Positions 33,990 through 46,352 of a stretch of DNA of 64,000 nucleotides are shown here, in pieces (within the stretch, counting starts at the first letter, position 1; each line of letters opens with the position of its first letter). The position numbers were made by a program, and so were the translations under genes. This stretch comes from Gigaspora rosea (lineage: Eukaryota; Glomeromycota; Glomeromycetes; Diversisporales; Gigasporaceae), in NCBI GenBank assembly GCA_003550325.1, contig QKWP01000076.1:244894-308893 (forward strand). Direction: 5' to 3'. The notes beneath the pieces were generated by a model. That model was not told where the DNA came from. It ran no database searches and was given only the letters and a program-made list of their open reading frames with translations.

Positions 33990-35000
33990 ATTTCATAGAA
34001 TAGGAGAAGCTGATCTCAACGAAATTGTAGCAGCGTTACAACAGATCCAATCTCAACAAAATTGTAGCAGTGTTACAACAGATCCAAAGAGACAATCAAG
34101 TGCTTTATCAAGAGAACGAGTTACTGAAAGCCTCAATTGAACAGTTGGCCGCATGCACCACTAGAGAACAAACCCTTATCCTTGAAGAAAAAAAACAGAT
34201 GAAGCCTATAATGCCAAAAGTGAGCTTACCTGATAAATTTGATGGATCCTGTACCAAGTTTTGTGGATTCTTAAATCAAGTACGCCTTATTATAAGGTTG
34301 CAGCTGCAGCATTATTCTAATGATATCACACAAGTTGGGCTGCTAGAAAGTTTATTGACAGGTTCTACCCTAGCATGGTTCGCACTACCCTTGGAAAAAA
34401 ATACCACTATACTTAGAGATTTTGATAAATTTGTAGCAGAATTTGAAGCCACTTTTGGTGACTCAGATAAAATTAGAACAGCTGCAAATAAAATCAGGAA
34501 GCTTACCCAAGGAGTCAAATCAGCAGCAAGCTACGCTTCTGAGTTCTGGCAAATTTCAACAGATTTAGGCTGGGGTGAGGAAGTACTGATTGACCAATTT
34601 CGTACAGGCCTTTGAGGAGATATGAAGGACTTACTTTTGACAATGTCAGATCCTACTTCCCTCAGTGATGCTATTTCAAAGGCTATAAAATGTGACAACC
34701 AGTTTTTTGAATGACGACAGGAACGTCGTTTCGATTCTAGTACAAGTTGGAACCAAATTCAACCTTCTACCTCAAACCAAACCCAAGGACCAGAGCCGAT
34801 ACAGATTGATTTTACTAGACCTAAACCATTATTAGAAGAAGAGAAAAGGCAGCGCCATACTAATAATCTATGCTTGTATTGTGGCAACTCAGGACATTTG
34901 GTTAGATATTACCCCAAGAAGGGCAACAAAACAAAACATAGGATTGATGTAGCAGCAGTATTTGGAGAAGATTCAGGAAAAGGGGAGCCCCAGTCGCAAT
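33990..35000 (+). pseudogene. Fossil gag region (capsid and zinc knuckle)
   Basis: An N-terminal helical/coiled segment is followed by a capsid-like block (MPKVSLPDKFDG, then GSTLAWF and FVAEFEATFGD), typical of Ty3 gag, and a zinc-knuckle segment near 34870-34910. It belongs to the fossil at 33585-38900 and is not an intact gene. Confidence 0.8.
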
Positions 35001-35079
35001 AAGGGAGTTGCGACTGGACAAATCTTGTAGAAATATCCCTACAAACCTACTGTCCGTTAGATCCATTAAGGCTTTGACT

Positions 35080-38000
35080 TTTCCTATAATACTTCAATTT
35101 TCAAATGGAACGCCTTGAAGACCACGGCATTATTGGATTCAGGGGCATCATCTTGTTTTTTAGACACCACCCTGGCCAATAACTATAGTATACCCACAAT
35201 TGAAAAACCTATACCTCTCTCTGTAGAAGTTATTAATGGTAGAGAAGTAGCTTCGGGGGCCATAACTCAAGAAATGGAACCCCTGCAGCTTTGGTTGCAA
35301 GATCATCATGAGACGATCACATTGAACCTTATACCTTCTCTTACTATCAGGTTATTCTGGGGCTGCCATGGCTGATAAAACACAATCCGGAAATTAATTG
35401 GAAGAAACACTCCCTTACTTTTTCGGCCCTCTGCTGTGCCAAACACGTGAGCGTGCAGCATACCGTAGAAGAAGCCACTTCTTTTGTCAATAGTAATCAA
35501 GATCGAATATACCTGATTCATGTCTTTCCTGCACTACCAACGTCTGCCTCTACTACTCAGGTATCTGTCCCTAAAAAATACCAAGATTATGTAGACGTAT
35601 TTAGTAAAAAGGAAGCAAATAAATTACCTGCAAACAGACTCTACAACTGTGGCATTGATTTACTCCCAGATGCTCAACCACCATGGGGACCCATTTATAG
35701 TTTGTCAGAACAAGAGTTGAAAGCACTTAAGCTATATATCAAGGAGCATTTAGAAAAAGGATTTATCCGGCACTTGACATCACCCGCAAGGGCACCTGTA
35801 CTGTTTGTGAAGAAAAAAGATGGCATGTTACGACTTTGTGTGGATTTCAGGAGATTGAACAAAATAACCATTAAAATCAATACCCACTTCCTCTCATCTC
35901 CAAGTTGCTGGACCGTTTAACCATTGCAAAGATATTCACCAAGATAGATCTCTGGGGTGCCTACAACTTAGTTAGAATCTGACCAGGAGATGAGTGGAAG
36001 ACAGCTTTTCAGACCCATTACAGTCACTTTGAATATATGGTGATGCCATTTGGACTTACCAATGCCCCTCGTTTTTCAACATATGATGAATGCCTCTTCC
36101 GAGATTTCTTGGACCATTTATTTGGACGATATTTTAATTTTTTCTCCTATACAAGAGCAACATGACCATTACATGAAGCTCGTTTTGGGCTGACTGCAGC
36201 AATCTGGCTCATATGCCAAATTGGAAAAATGTGAATTCAACTGGAATAGTGTTAATTTCTTAAGTTATCATATTACGCAAGGGGGAGTACAGATGGATAA
36301 AGAAAAGGTAGAAGCTATTTTAACATGGCCTATTCCAAAAACTGTTAAAATGTGCAGCAGTTTTTGGGACTTGCAAATTATTACCGAAACTTCGTGAAGA
36401 ATTTTTCACAGATAGTTATTCCTTTGACCAATCTGATCCGTAAGATTAATAAATAATTTGATTGGACCGCTGCTGTGCAATTGGCATTTGACACACTCAA
36501 AACAGCATTTACAACCTCTCCCTTGCTCGTCCATGCGGATCCTAATAAGAAATATTACCTGAAAACTGATGCATCTGACTACGCGCTAGAAGCTGTTTTG
36601 TCTCAGTATCAAGAAGATGAAAAATTACACCCTATTTCATACTACTCATGAAAATTTTCCCCAGCTAAAATCAACTATGATATTTATGATAAAGAACTTT
36701 TAGCTATTGTTTCTGCTTTCATGCACTGGCACTACTATCTGGAAGGGGCACAGCATCAGACTTTGATCTACTGTGACCATAAAAATCTTCAATATTTTGC
36801 CACTGTTAAGGTCCTAAATCGCCGGCAAGCTCATTGGGTACTGCAACTTTCGAATTATGACTTCGTTATTCTTTTTCATCCTGGAAAAGAACAAGGAAAA
36901 TCAGATGCATTGTCACGCAGACCTGATTATTGTCCTCAAGAGGAGAAAGAACTCACACCCCAATTGCAAAATCTTTTATTCAAGAAGGCTCACCTTGATG
37001 CCATCTATTTCGCTCCATTAGACCTTGAATTCAGTAATATAATTCGAAGTCAATCAAAAACAGATTCCTTTGCTATAGAAGTGTTAACTCACCTTGGTGA
37101 TTCTAGAAGCCAATTAAGCAAGTCCTGTTCGGATTAACACAAGTTCTTGTACCAAAACGGGCTATTATTTAGGAATGGGCTGTTATATATTCCAAATGGG
37201 AAAGAGAGACTTGACCTAATTAAACAAAGACACAATTGTAAATTTACTGGACATTTTGGCATTACCAAAATGATGGAGTTGTTAACTCGCGATTTCTGGT
37301 GGCCACAAATGCGCAAATTCACGAAGGACTATGTTAAATTTTGTGATATTTGTGCAAAATCCAAAATGCCCAGGCATAAATACTCAGGATTACTATTGCC
37401 GTTATCTATTTCTACAAGGCAATGGCAATCAATCTCCATGGATTTCATCACAGACTTACCCATTTCCTCTGGTTATAACTCCGTTTTGGTGGTTGTGGAT
37501 AGATTGTCAAAGATGGCACACTTTGTAGCCTGCAATAAAACTATCACTACTAAACAGACTGCACAATTAATTTTGAAGGAAGTTATTCGCTGTTATGGCA
37601 TACCCGAGGATATAGTTTCAGACTGGGGCCCCCAATTTGCATAAAAATTCTGGGGACGTTTATTTGAACTATTGGGCACCAAGATCAATTTGTCGACATC
37701 ATACCATTCTCAAACAGATGGTCAAAGTGAATGCGTGAATCAGGTGTTAGAACAATATCTTCGATGTACTATTAAATATCACCAAGATGACTGGTTGGAT
37801 TTGCTTACCTTTGCTGAAATTACATACAATAACTCTATTCATTCATCCACCAAGTTTTCACCTTTTTTTGCAAATTATAGATTTCATCCACGACTCGATA
37901 TCCAAACACCTAGTCAGTCTTCGGTACCTGCCGCAGAAGAGAAATTTTCTAAATTAAAGAAAGTTTTACAAACATTACGTGATGAGTTGCTTATTGCTCA

Positions 38001-38530
38001 GAACTGATATAAAGCTCAAGCCAACAAAAAATGCCAAGATCATCCACCCTACAAAATTGGGAATAAAGTATGGCTGCTAAGATATAATATCCATACTACA
38101 AGACCCTCTGACAAACTGGATTATCAACATTTAGGGCCTTACGCTATTACAACTCAAGTCAACCCGGTTACTTACTATCTGTTTCTGCCCTCTACCCTTA
38201 AAATCCACAATACTTTCCATGCATCTCTGTTAGAGCCTTATATCCATAGTAAGAAGTCTGGAACTACCCCCTCCAGTAATCATTAATAGAGAAGAGGAAT
38301 ATGAAGTTAGCAAAGTTATTGATTCAAAATTTATTCATAAGAAACTACATTACCTGATTGCATGGAAAGGCTATGATGTTGGTGAACGATCTTGGGAACC
38401 TGCAGAAAGCCTTAGTAACGCCCGAGAGTTAGTGGAAGAATTCTACAAGAAACATCCTAATAAACCTAAGCCCAAGAAACATCCTAACAAATCTAAGCCC
38501 AAACTTCAAAACCTTCGAAAAAAAAGGAGA
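35080..38530 (+). pseudogene. Fossil pol region (protease, RT, RNase H, integrase, chromodomain)
   Basis: Parts in order: aspartic protease (ALLDSGASS, near 35130), reverse transcriptase ([20 protein letters not shown] and VDFRRLN, near 35755-35860, then the downstream palm), RNase H (KTDASDYA, near 36560), zinc-binding and integrase core (FWWPQMRKF near 37300, SMDFITDLP near 37435), and a chromodomain (LIAWKGYDVGERSWEPAESL near 38360). The chromodomain places it in the chromovirus branch of Ty3/gypsy. Several breaks show it is dead. Confidence 0.85.
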
Positions 38531-38552
38531 TAGAGTTTTTATGTGGTTGATA

Positions 38553-38900
38553 CTGTCATGATCAAGATTACGATTATCAAGATGATGATTATCAGAGATC
38601 ACGGCCACGGTCCAAGTCACTCGAACACGTGACTGATGTCGATCAATACCGATCGATCATATTCGAATCGGGACATGAATAGGAAATGGAATGAAGTCAT
38701 AATGACAATAGTAGCGGTCAGGGATTAATGTGCATAAGAAATGGAATTAGCAAGCAATGCGTAAGCATTCGAAATACATTAGAATAGATATGTGAAAGTA
38801 GTATAAATAGAATTCAATGTAAACTTTGACCCTTAGTCTGTTTAATAAACATATTATCTTTGCAACTTCTAAATTCAAAGTTCTTAATCTGCTCGTTACA
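38553..38900 (+). repeat. 3' LTR of the Ty3/gypsy fossil
   Basis: 348 bp, TGTCATGATC to CTCGTTACA, the counterpart of 33585-33934. Confidence 0.92.
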
Positions 38901-38917
38901 AAAACCCTAATTTTAGT

Positions 38918-39611
38918 ACTTCTTTTCTATTCTAACTTTCTCAAAAATACTGTACTAGCCTTCTCAAAGTTTCAGTTATCTTTCTGTTTCGAGTAGGAAC
39001 AGGTCCTCCTGAGCTCAGATCTTGCAATTTCTTTCTTTTATTTGGATAATACAACTTGACTTTTTTATTCTTAAACTAGGCTTTCTCAATGTTTATATTA
39101 TTTGTTGACAGATTACACCTTTTTTGGTTGTTCCTAACTCTGTGGCTATGCCAGTGACTGCTTGATTATTTCCAATTGTGGCTTTGGCAGAGTTGTCATC
39201 ACCCTTTGAACTTTAGCCCACGACCTTGTGATTGTGCCCCAAAATAATAATCATTAAACTATTAACCCAGGGCTTAGTTTGTATTTTAAAATAATTCACT
39301 CTATATATTATATTTTTTATATCTTTGGCATATATTAATTTATTAGATTTTAAAGTTATTTTGTACACTTTATTATAAATTTAAAAATTCTATTTAAAAA
39401 TATATTTACATTTTAACTATATTTTAAAGTTTGTTGTATACTTTATAATAAAATTTAATTGTACACTTATATAATGTTTAAAGACAAATATTATATATAA
39501 CTATATATTAGTACACAGGGTTCTATAACACCCTTCCAAAGGAGGCAGGGGTAATATAAAACACAAAATCCAGTTAGTCTCGCCTTGCTACCAAACCACA
39601 TTATTTCTTAC
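38918..39611. other. Intergenic
   Basis: No gene is recognised. It continues the mixed-composition sequence interrupted at 32644, then becomes AT-rich. Confidence 0.3.
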
Positions 39612-39984
39612 ATCAGAAAATTTTATATTGATTATAAAATATCGTTATATATCGATTAAAATATCATTCTATATCGATTAATTGGATAAAAATCAATATA
39701 TATCTATAATTGATATATATCATTTTTTATATTAAATTGTTATATATCTATAAATCGATTATAATCGTAATTATTTGAAACGATATATGACGATTAGCTG
39801 AACTTTAACGATTACATAGTGTTTTGACCGTGTCATGAAAATTTCAACCCGAATTACCAGATAAAAAAAAAATAAAAAATAAAAATTTAAAAAAATTTTC
39901 TATGTCCATCTAATCCGTAATATGTCCTAGATCATAAAAATATATTCCACAAAAAGTGTGAAAAAACTTAAAAAAAAAAAGGCC

Positions 39985-40112
39985 ATTTTGAATGATCTTT
40001 ACCCTTCTTCCTTTTACCCTCTTCCTTTTATCCCTCTTCCTCTCTTCCTTCTTCCTTTTACCCCTCTTCCTCTCTTCCTTTTTTTTTTTCTTTCTCTTTT
40101 TTTTTTCTTTTT
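39985..40112. repeat. Polypyrimidine minisatellite CCTCTTCCTTTTACCC
   Basis: Units of CTTCCTTTTACCCCTCTTCC grade into poly-T/CTTT. In sequence type it is the complement of the polypurine tract at 26800-26930. Confidence 0.75.
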
Positions 40113-40269
40113 AATATTTTGAATACATTCAAAATATTTTAGGATGATCTGTAACCTGGATCATATCAAAAATATGTTTAACTAATATTTTCAAAATATT
40201 TCAATGATTTTTGATAATTGTACCACAAGATCTGATTAGATCTTTGTTTTTTATTGTTTATTATTTAGA

Positions 40270-40865
40270 TCTTATATTAATTTTATATTGTTTTTTCATT
40301 TTCTTTAGTTTTTTTGGTTTTATTTAGTTTTATTTAGTTTCATTTTGTTTCATTTAGTTCTGGTTTGTTTTTTTTTATTTATATTTTTTTATTTTTTAAT
40401 TTTTTTTATTTTATTTCTACATTTTACCACTAGCACTTTGCAAGAACACACAACTACTTTCTCTAGCAATTTCGAAAGTTCAAGAACACAAGTTTTCACA
40501 AGTTTTTGCAAGTTTTTGCAAGGTTTCATTTTATTTATTTTTTTATTTCATGTTTTTTGTTTTTGTTTTTTTTTATTTTTATTAATTTATTTTATTCTAG
40601 CACTTTGCAAAAACCTTCGACGATTTCTAAATGCCAAAACACAAACTCATAAAGGAGATTGGGGCTTTGTTTATTTTTTTATTTAGTTTGCTTATATTTT
40701 TGTTTTTTGTTTGTTTTCTTTTTTTTTACTTATTTTTTTAATTTTATTTTATTTTATTTATCCTTTACTTCTTTCGAAACTTTGCAAAAAAACGACTTGA
40801 CTTTTCCAGCACTTTACAAGAATACCAATTCTAACATCTCTAGTACTTTGCAAGAAGTCACGAAT
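40270..40865. repeat. T-rich repeat with CTAGCACTTTGCAAGAA boxes
   Basis: T-rich spacers alternate with CTAGCACTTTGCAAGAACAC (40432), CTAGCACTTTGCAAAAACC (40599), AAACTTTGCAAAAAAACG (about 40777) and CTAGTACTTTGCAAGAAG (40840). The spacing is roughly 60-180 bases. The Phe-rich frames at 40345-40686 and 40659-40883 come from this tract and are not supported genes. Confidence 0.55.
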
Positions 40866-41533
40866 ATGAATGAATATAATTAAATATAAGTGAATATGAG
40901 CAAAATATAATAGTTTATTTTTTTCATTTTTGTTATTTTTGTTATTTTTTCGATTTGTTTTTTGTTTTTTGCTTGTTTTATAAATAAAAAAATAAATAAA
41001 TAATAAATCAAAACGAAAAAAAATAAAAACTGAAATAAAAATAAAAAATAAATAAATGCAAAGATTACTAATTGCGCAGATTTATCTGCGAAGATCTCAA
41101 AACTATGAATTTAACGTGCTAAGACCCTTAATTTGATGATCTGCTATTTGCTATTTGCTATACTGTATAACAATTAATAACTTAAATCGTTATTTATCGA
41201 TTTAAATATATATGATAATAATCAATTAGCAGATGTATAATGATTTATATTTAATTACAATATATATTGATTATAGATATATATCAAGTTTTATCCAGTT
41301 TATCAATATATGACGTTATTTTTTAATCAATATAAAACGATTAATTGCTATATATCGATTAGTATCTATTTAAAAAATTTTCTGATGACTGTTTTGAGAT
41401 AGATCCACTCTTCTAGAAAAAAAGAAACACTCTAAGAAAAAATTATGTCTCTATTAGATACTCATTATATTCTTTATAATGCACTTTTTTCTTTCTAAAT
41501 TTTTAAAATCCAGAGAGTTCATTATACTGATAG

Positions 41534-41784
41534 CAGTATTGTCATTTGGGCGTTTTTTGGACATTTTGAACATTTTTTCAAATTAAAATTACTTAAAATT
41601 TTATTAAGATAATCTATTTTAATTTTTTTACCAATGAGTTCAGCACCTAAAAAATATATAATTATATATTTTTTTAAATTACTTTATTAATTAGTTAAAC
41701 ATGGAACATAGACTTGGACGATTTTGGACAATCTTGGACGTTAGACAAAAAACATAGTATGGACACATCCAAGTGACAACACTG
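41534..41784. mobile_element. hAT-type MITE, CAGTRTTGTCAYTTGG ends
   Basis: The left end CAGTATTGTCATTTGGGCGT and the complement of the right end (CAGTGTTGTCACTTGGATGT) match at most positions. The flanks ACTGATAG and CTGAATAG look like a decayed 8-bp duplication. TTGGAC words repeat inside. Confidence 0.65.
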
Positions 41785-41789
41785 CTGAA

Positions 41790-43100
41790 TAGCTATACAT
41801 TACTGTATATAAAAATAGCTTATTAGCTAAATTGCTCAGATCCTTAGTTACTTTTTTACCAAGTTAAATTTCAATCTTATAAATTTAAATTTTTATATTA
41901 TCTTTTTTAAAAATATTTATGATAAAGTGTCGCAGCTCTAAAAATAAATTATAACATTCATATTAACTTATTTTTATATTTCAAAATTTCTTTAAAACTC
42001 TTATAAAAGAACAATTGATCTCTTAATCGCAATAACATTTATTATCTTCCAATTTATAAATAATGTATATCAATAGTGTAAATTAAACATGAACACATAT
42101 CATTGCACTTAGTAATAACTCTTGAATTAATAATTAATTTATGCATTTATTAGACCTGAAAATTAAAATAATCTTAAAAATTCTCTTAATGATATATAAC
42201 ATTCTAATTTCTACTTCCCTGTTCCTGGTTTTGTGCAATTGTGTTGCACAGCTACTTATTCAGTAACAGAATTTTTTGTGACAATCCAATACAAACTAAC
42301 ACAGTTATTTATGAATACTATGTAATATGAATTTACAGATTTTAACTAAGATTTTAAAGTTTTATACAAGCTCCTGTGGCAGAGCCATGGGTCAGATGCT
42401 AGTGATTACAATTGCCAGATAACACCATTATTTGCAAGGTAAATATGGTAATTTGACAAATTATTGGCTACACATGCTGCAGGACGGCACATAATCATTT
42501 GACAAATTACCATTATTCACCAATTTTTGACCAATAATGTATGCATAATGTTTCTATGTAATAGGATGATCTATAATATCATCCAATCACAATTAAAGCC
42601 GCTATACTCCTATTAAATCATTAAAAATAAGGTTTTGAATAAGCTTAGAGTAACTGTATACAGTGGCTAATGGTAGCAGTTATCGTAATTATTGAATTAT
42701 GGAATTATGCTTTATGAATTTGTCATAATTAATTGCTTAAATAATGTAAAGAAGTAAAATATATTACTGCAATTATTCTGAATTGCATTGCCGCAATGTT
42801 ATCTCATAATTAGAATGGGCACCATGCGCATGATGCATGTATGCAAGCATGCGCATGGTCTAAGCAATTTAATACTAATATGCCAATACAAAAAAAATAA
42901 TTGATAATAAATATTGCTACCAGAATAACTATTTTGGTGTGACTAGTGCTTCTAGATTCATTTCAGGCCTGGTCCAATCTGAGTCTAATCTGGGATCACA
43001 CCAAACTCAGACTCTAAAATTTATTAATTTCAAACTTTAAATCAGACTCAAACTTACGGTACATTTGCAAACTAACTGAATCTGAATATTTTTATATGTA
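41790..43100. other. Intergenic
   Basis: No gene is seen. GCGCATGATGCATGTATGCA and GCATGCGCATGG words lie at 42829-42858. At 42960-43080 there is a patch of AATCTGAGTCTAATCTGG and AAACTCAGACTC words like those of the GTTTGA-rich elements. Confidence 0.3.
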
Positions 43101-43106
43101 TTTTTT

Positions 43107-44690
43107 TGTGCTGATCAAGCTTACTTAGTACATAAAGTTAGAATTAATTAGTAAAATTTTGTGAATCATAAGATTTTATAGAATTTTATTAATAAATTTT
43201 ACAAAATTTTAAAATTCACAAATTTTTATTAATTAATTCTAACAATACACACTAAGTAAACTTGTTCGGAATCTAAAAGTATATTAAATCGGTAGTATTG
43301 TTTTTATTTTACTTGAAATTTGAAGAAAAAATGCATAATTTTAGATTTTTTGATCAAAAAAGTCAAATTTAAGTGCCTTTTCTCCAAATTTCAAGTAAAA
43401 TAAAAACAAACCTGCTAATTTAATATATTTTTAGGTGCTGAACAAGTTTACTTAGTACATTGTTAGAATTAATTAGTAAAATTTGTGAATCATAAGATTT
43501 TATAAAATTTTATTAGTAAAATTTTACAAAATCTTAAAATTCTCAAATTTTTATTAATTAATTCTAACAAAACGCTAAGTAAACTTATTCTGCACTAAAA
43601 TACATTAAATTGGCAGAGTTGTTTTTATTTTACTTAACATTTGGAGAAAAGATGCTTAAATTTGACTTTTTTGATCAAAAACCCAAAATTATGCATCTTT
43701 TCTCCAAATTTCAAGCAAAATAAAAACAACCCTATCAATTTAATGTATTTTTAGGTGCTGAACAAGTTTACTTGCTGCATTGGTTAGAATTAATTAATAA
43801 AAAAATTTGTAAATTTTAAGATTTTGTAAAATTTTACTAATAAAATTTTATAAAATCTTATGATTCACAAAATTTTACTAATTAATTCTAACCAATGCAG
43901 CAAGTAAACTTGTTTAGCACATAAAAATACATTAAATTGGCAGGGTTGTTTTTATTTTACTTGAAATTTGGAGAAAAGTTGCTTAAATTTGACTTTTTTA
44001 TCAAAAATCTTAAATTATGCATTTTTTCTCCAAATTTCAAGTAAAATAAAAACAACTTAGCAAATTTAATGTATTTTTAGGTGCTTATCAAGTTTACTTA
44101 GTGAATTAAGTTAGAATTAATTATAAAGTTTTGTGATAGGGATGTTAATGGAGTAAGGTACTCCAGAGTAACTGTAGAGTATAACCCACTCCATACCGGT
44201 GTGTTCTAGACATGACACCACCTCAGATTACTAAAATATTATTAAAAGGAGTAATTGCTCTGGAGTAATACTACTAATACAAAATAGATTATACTCCGGA
44301 GTATTATTATATATATATTTTTTTACTGTATTTCCCAAAAATAAGATAGCATATTTTCGTGAAAATACGATATTATAAACTCCAGAGTATTACATAGTGC
44401 TTAGCACATAGTACTCTGGGTTATACTCTGGGTTATACTCCGGGTTACACTTTGGAGTATGCTCTGATTCATACTTCAGTGTGGTGTGGTGTTAAGGGAT
44501 ACTCTGTCAGAGTATGCACCACACTACCCTGGAGCACTCCGTTAACATCACTATTTTGTGAATCATAAGTTTTGTAAAATTTTTTAATAAAATTCTATAA
44601 AATCTTATAATTCACAAATTTTTACTAATTAATTCTTACTTCTTGCACTAAGTAAACTTGTTCAGCATCAAAAAATACATATAAAATATT
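43107..44690. repeat. Tandem array of about 325-bp units, each made of two palindromes
   Basis: Unit starts (AGGTGCTGA.CAAGTTTACTT) lie near 43107, 43433, 43753 and 44079. Each unit has palindrome A (TTAGAATTAATTAGTAAAAT pairing with its complement across AATCATAAGATTTT) and palindrome B (TTTTTATTTTACTTGAAATT pairing with its complement across GATCAAAA). Three full units and half a fourth are present. The fourth is split by a hAT MITE. Confidence 0.8.
44137..44553. mobile_element. hAT-type MITE, TAGGGATGTTAATGGAGT ends
   Basis: The left end TAGGGATGTTAATGGAGTA and the complement of the right end (TAGTGATGTTAACGGAGTG) match at most positions. The perfect 8-bp duplication is TTTTGTGA (44129-44136, 44554-44561). 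The interior repeats TACTCCGGAGTA and CTCTGGGTTATA words. It is inserted in the fourth unit of the palindrome array. Confidence 0.85.
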
Positions 44691-45213
44691 TAGACTTAGA
44701 CTAGTCTGCAGACTTTTGACCAGAATTAGCTATAATATATAAAACATGCATGCATGTATGCAAGCATGCATGCAGCATACCATGTGTATGCATAGTGTAG
44801 AAAAATACCATTTTGCCCATCTCTACTCATAATGCCATGTTTCTATAGTATTTATTATTTTCTATTCATTAATTAGTTGATTAAGCAACTGTAATAAATA
44901 CAAGTACATTCGAGAACTTGAGAAAATTTTGCTATTTATGTTGATATTCTATTTGGATGATGTCAACAAAAAAGTTTCATTTGAAACAAGCTATTTTAAA
45001 AATTGAAGACTATTTTGTTTCTGAATAGTTAGTAAGATTATTATCCAAACCTTATTTTAAACTTGAATAGTGTATTTTATTTAGTTGCAAATCTTTTCTT
45101 AGTATACAAAGCCTTATCGTATGAAGGACTAGAATAACTGTTATTGCTTGAAATTTCCTAAAGATTACACCAAAACTATAGATATATCATGTTAAAGGTT
45201 AAAAATAATAAAA
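44691..45213. other. Intergenic
   Basis: No gene is seen. An alternating palindromic patch GCATGCATGTATGCAAGCAT lies at about 44746-44772. Confidence 0.3.
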
Positions 45214-45215
45214 TA

Positions 45216-46350
45216 TCCCTTAAACCGTTTCTCGTACAAATATGTACTAAAATTTTTTCAATCCTTTATTTTATTAATATCTTGCAATTTAGTAAATAGA
45301 ATTTAACGATTTTGGCATTATTCGATTCGTCTTGATGAGACAATTCGAATAGTACCAAAATTGTTAAATTCAGATCACTAGGTCAGGAGATATTTAAAAA
45401 AAATGTTGTTGTGCAAAAAATTTTTTATATAGAACTGTGGCACATATGGTTTTTTGCAAATATCTTATAACCCAGTGATCTGAATTTAACAATTTTGGTA
45501 TTTTTGAACTGTCTCATCGAGACGAATTGAATAATATCAAAATCATTTAATTCTAATTATCAAGGTTGTTGAGTTTTTATACTTAAACCATTTTTCGTAC
45601 AAATTGCACTGAAATTTTAATTTTTGATTGGTAACTCACGTAGTACATGATTACCTTAAAATTAAGGGTTTAACTGTTTTAATTAAAAACCTGGTTTTCC
45701 TTATTTAGTAATTCATTAAATTGTCTTGATTGCACAGGAATGTTACAGAAATTATTATTATTCAAGTTCAATCATTATCTAGGCTACCTTATATTATTAA
45801 TACCTTTTTTATTTCAAAAGCACTCGACTTGGTCATAATACATAAAGATTTTAAAATAATTTTGGTGTAAAGTTTAAGAGAATAACCATTAGAAATGATC
45901 CAAAAATTACACACACAAAAAAAAAGTGCAATGATTCAATCAGAATTAAAAAATCAAAGTTCAGAAAAAAAACTATTTTACGTAACAAAAAACTTCGATT
46001 TACTATTGAATGATTACATACACAAAGCATTATCCAGTGCATTGTGAAAAGAGAAAGTCTTGTGTTTGGTGTCAGTTTCAATATATGACTGAGCATGGAA
46101 AACATGATGATAAATCACCAGGAAGTAATATGTAGTATACAGTGTGTAATATTCCTTTATGTATTAATAAGCAACAACCAGATTGCTTTATTAGTTACTA
46201 TGAACATAAATAAACCAAAAAAATAACATTTTATATATTTTTATAATGTTTTGTATTATTTATGTTAATCTTTTTTGTATAGTTGCAATATAAGTGACTA
46301 CAAGAAAATTTCAGTGCAAATTTGTACTGAATTTTAAACGGTTTAAGGGA
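45216..46350. mobile_element. TA-flanked element with TCCCTTAAACCGTTT ends
   Basis: The ends TCCCTTAAACCGTTT and AAACGGTTTAAGGGA are exact complements bordered by TA (45214-45215, 46351-46352), a Tc1/mariner-type mark. Inner words CTAGGTCAGGAGATATTT and AAATATCTTATAACCCAGTG, with GATCTGAATTTAACAATTTT, form a further palindrome at 45300-45560. AACCATTTTTCGTACAAATT near 45588 is a third copy of the end. No transposase frame is seen; the minus-strand frame 45851-46105 is not recognisable. Confidence 0.65.
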
Positions 46351-46352
46351 TA

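Larger units (their letters stand above)
33585..38900 (+). mobile_element. Ty3/gypsy chromovirus fossil with both LTRs
   Basis: The two LTRs enclose gag and pol in the Ty3 order: capsid, zinc knuckle, protease, reverse transcriptase, RNase H, integrase and a C-terminal chromodomain. The 5-base flanks GGAAC and AAAAC are compatible with a decayed 5-bp target duplication. A purine-rich tract lies just before the 3' LTR. By eye the LTRs differ at roughly 7 percent of positions, so the insertion is not recent. The element is broken, with several breaks in the coding region. Confidence 0.9.
32644..38909. mobile_element. hAT-like host element carrying a foldback and a fossil Ty3 element
   Basis: The left end TAGGGTTCC (32644) matches the complement of the right end once the LTR element is ignored (GGAAC at 33580-33584, CCTA at 38906-38909). 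The 8-base flanks ATTGCAGT (32636-32643) and ATTTTAGT (38910-38917) match at 6 of 8. The arms are rich in GTTTGATTTGAG and its complement. It contains 32883-33374 and 33585-38900. Confidence 0.55.
39612..41386. mobile_element. Large foldback, ATCAGAAAATTTT ends and TATATATCGATT arms
   Basis: The ends ATCAGAAAATTTT and AAAATTTTCTGAT are complementary. The arms (39620-39800 and 41160-41375) are packed with TATATATCGATTA variants in opposite orientation. The 1.3-kb interior carries a polypyrimidine tract and CTAGCACTTTGCAAG repeats. There is no coding frame. Confidence 0.5.

Noticed and set aside
40345-40883. Phe-rich plus-strand frames that look like membrane proteins
   Set aside because: T-rich low-complexity DNA with repeated CTAGCACTTTGCAAG boxes; no ordered domain.
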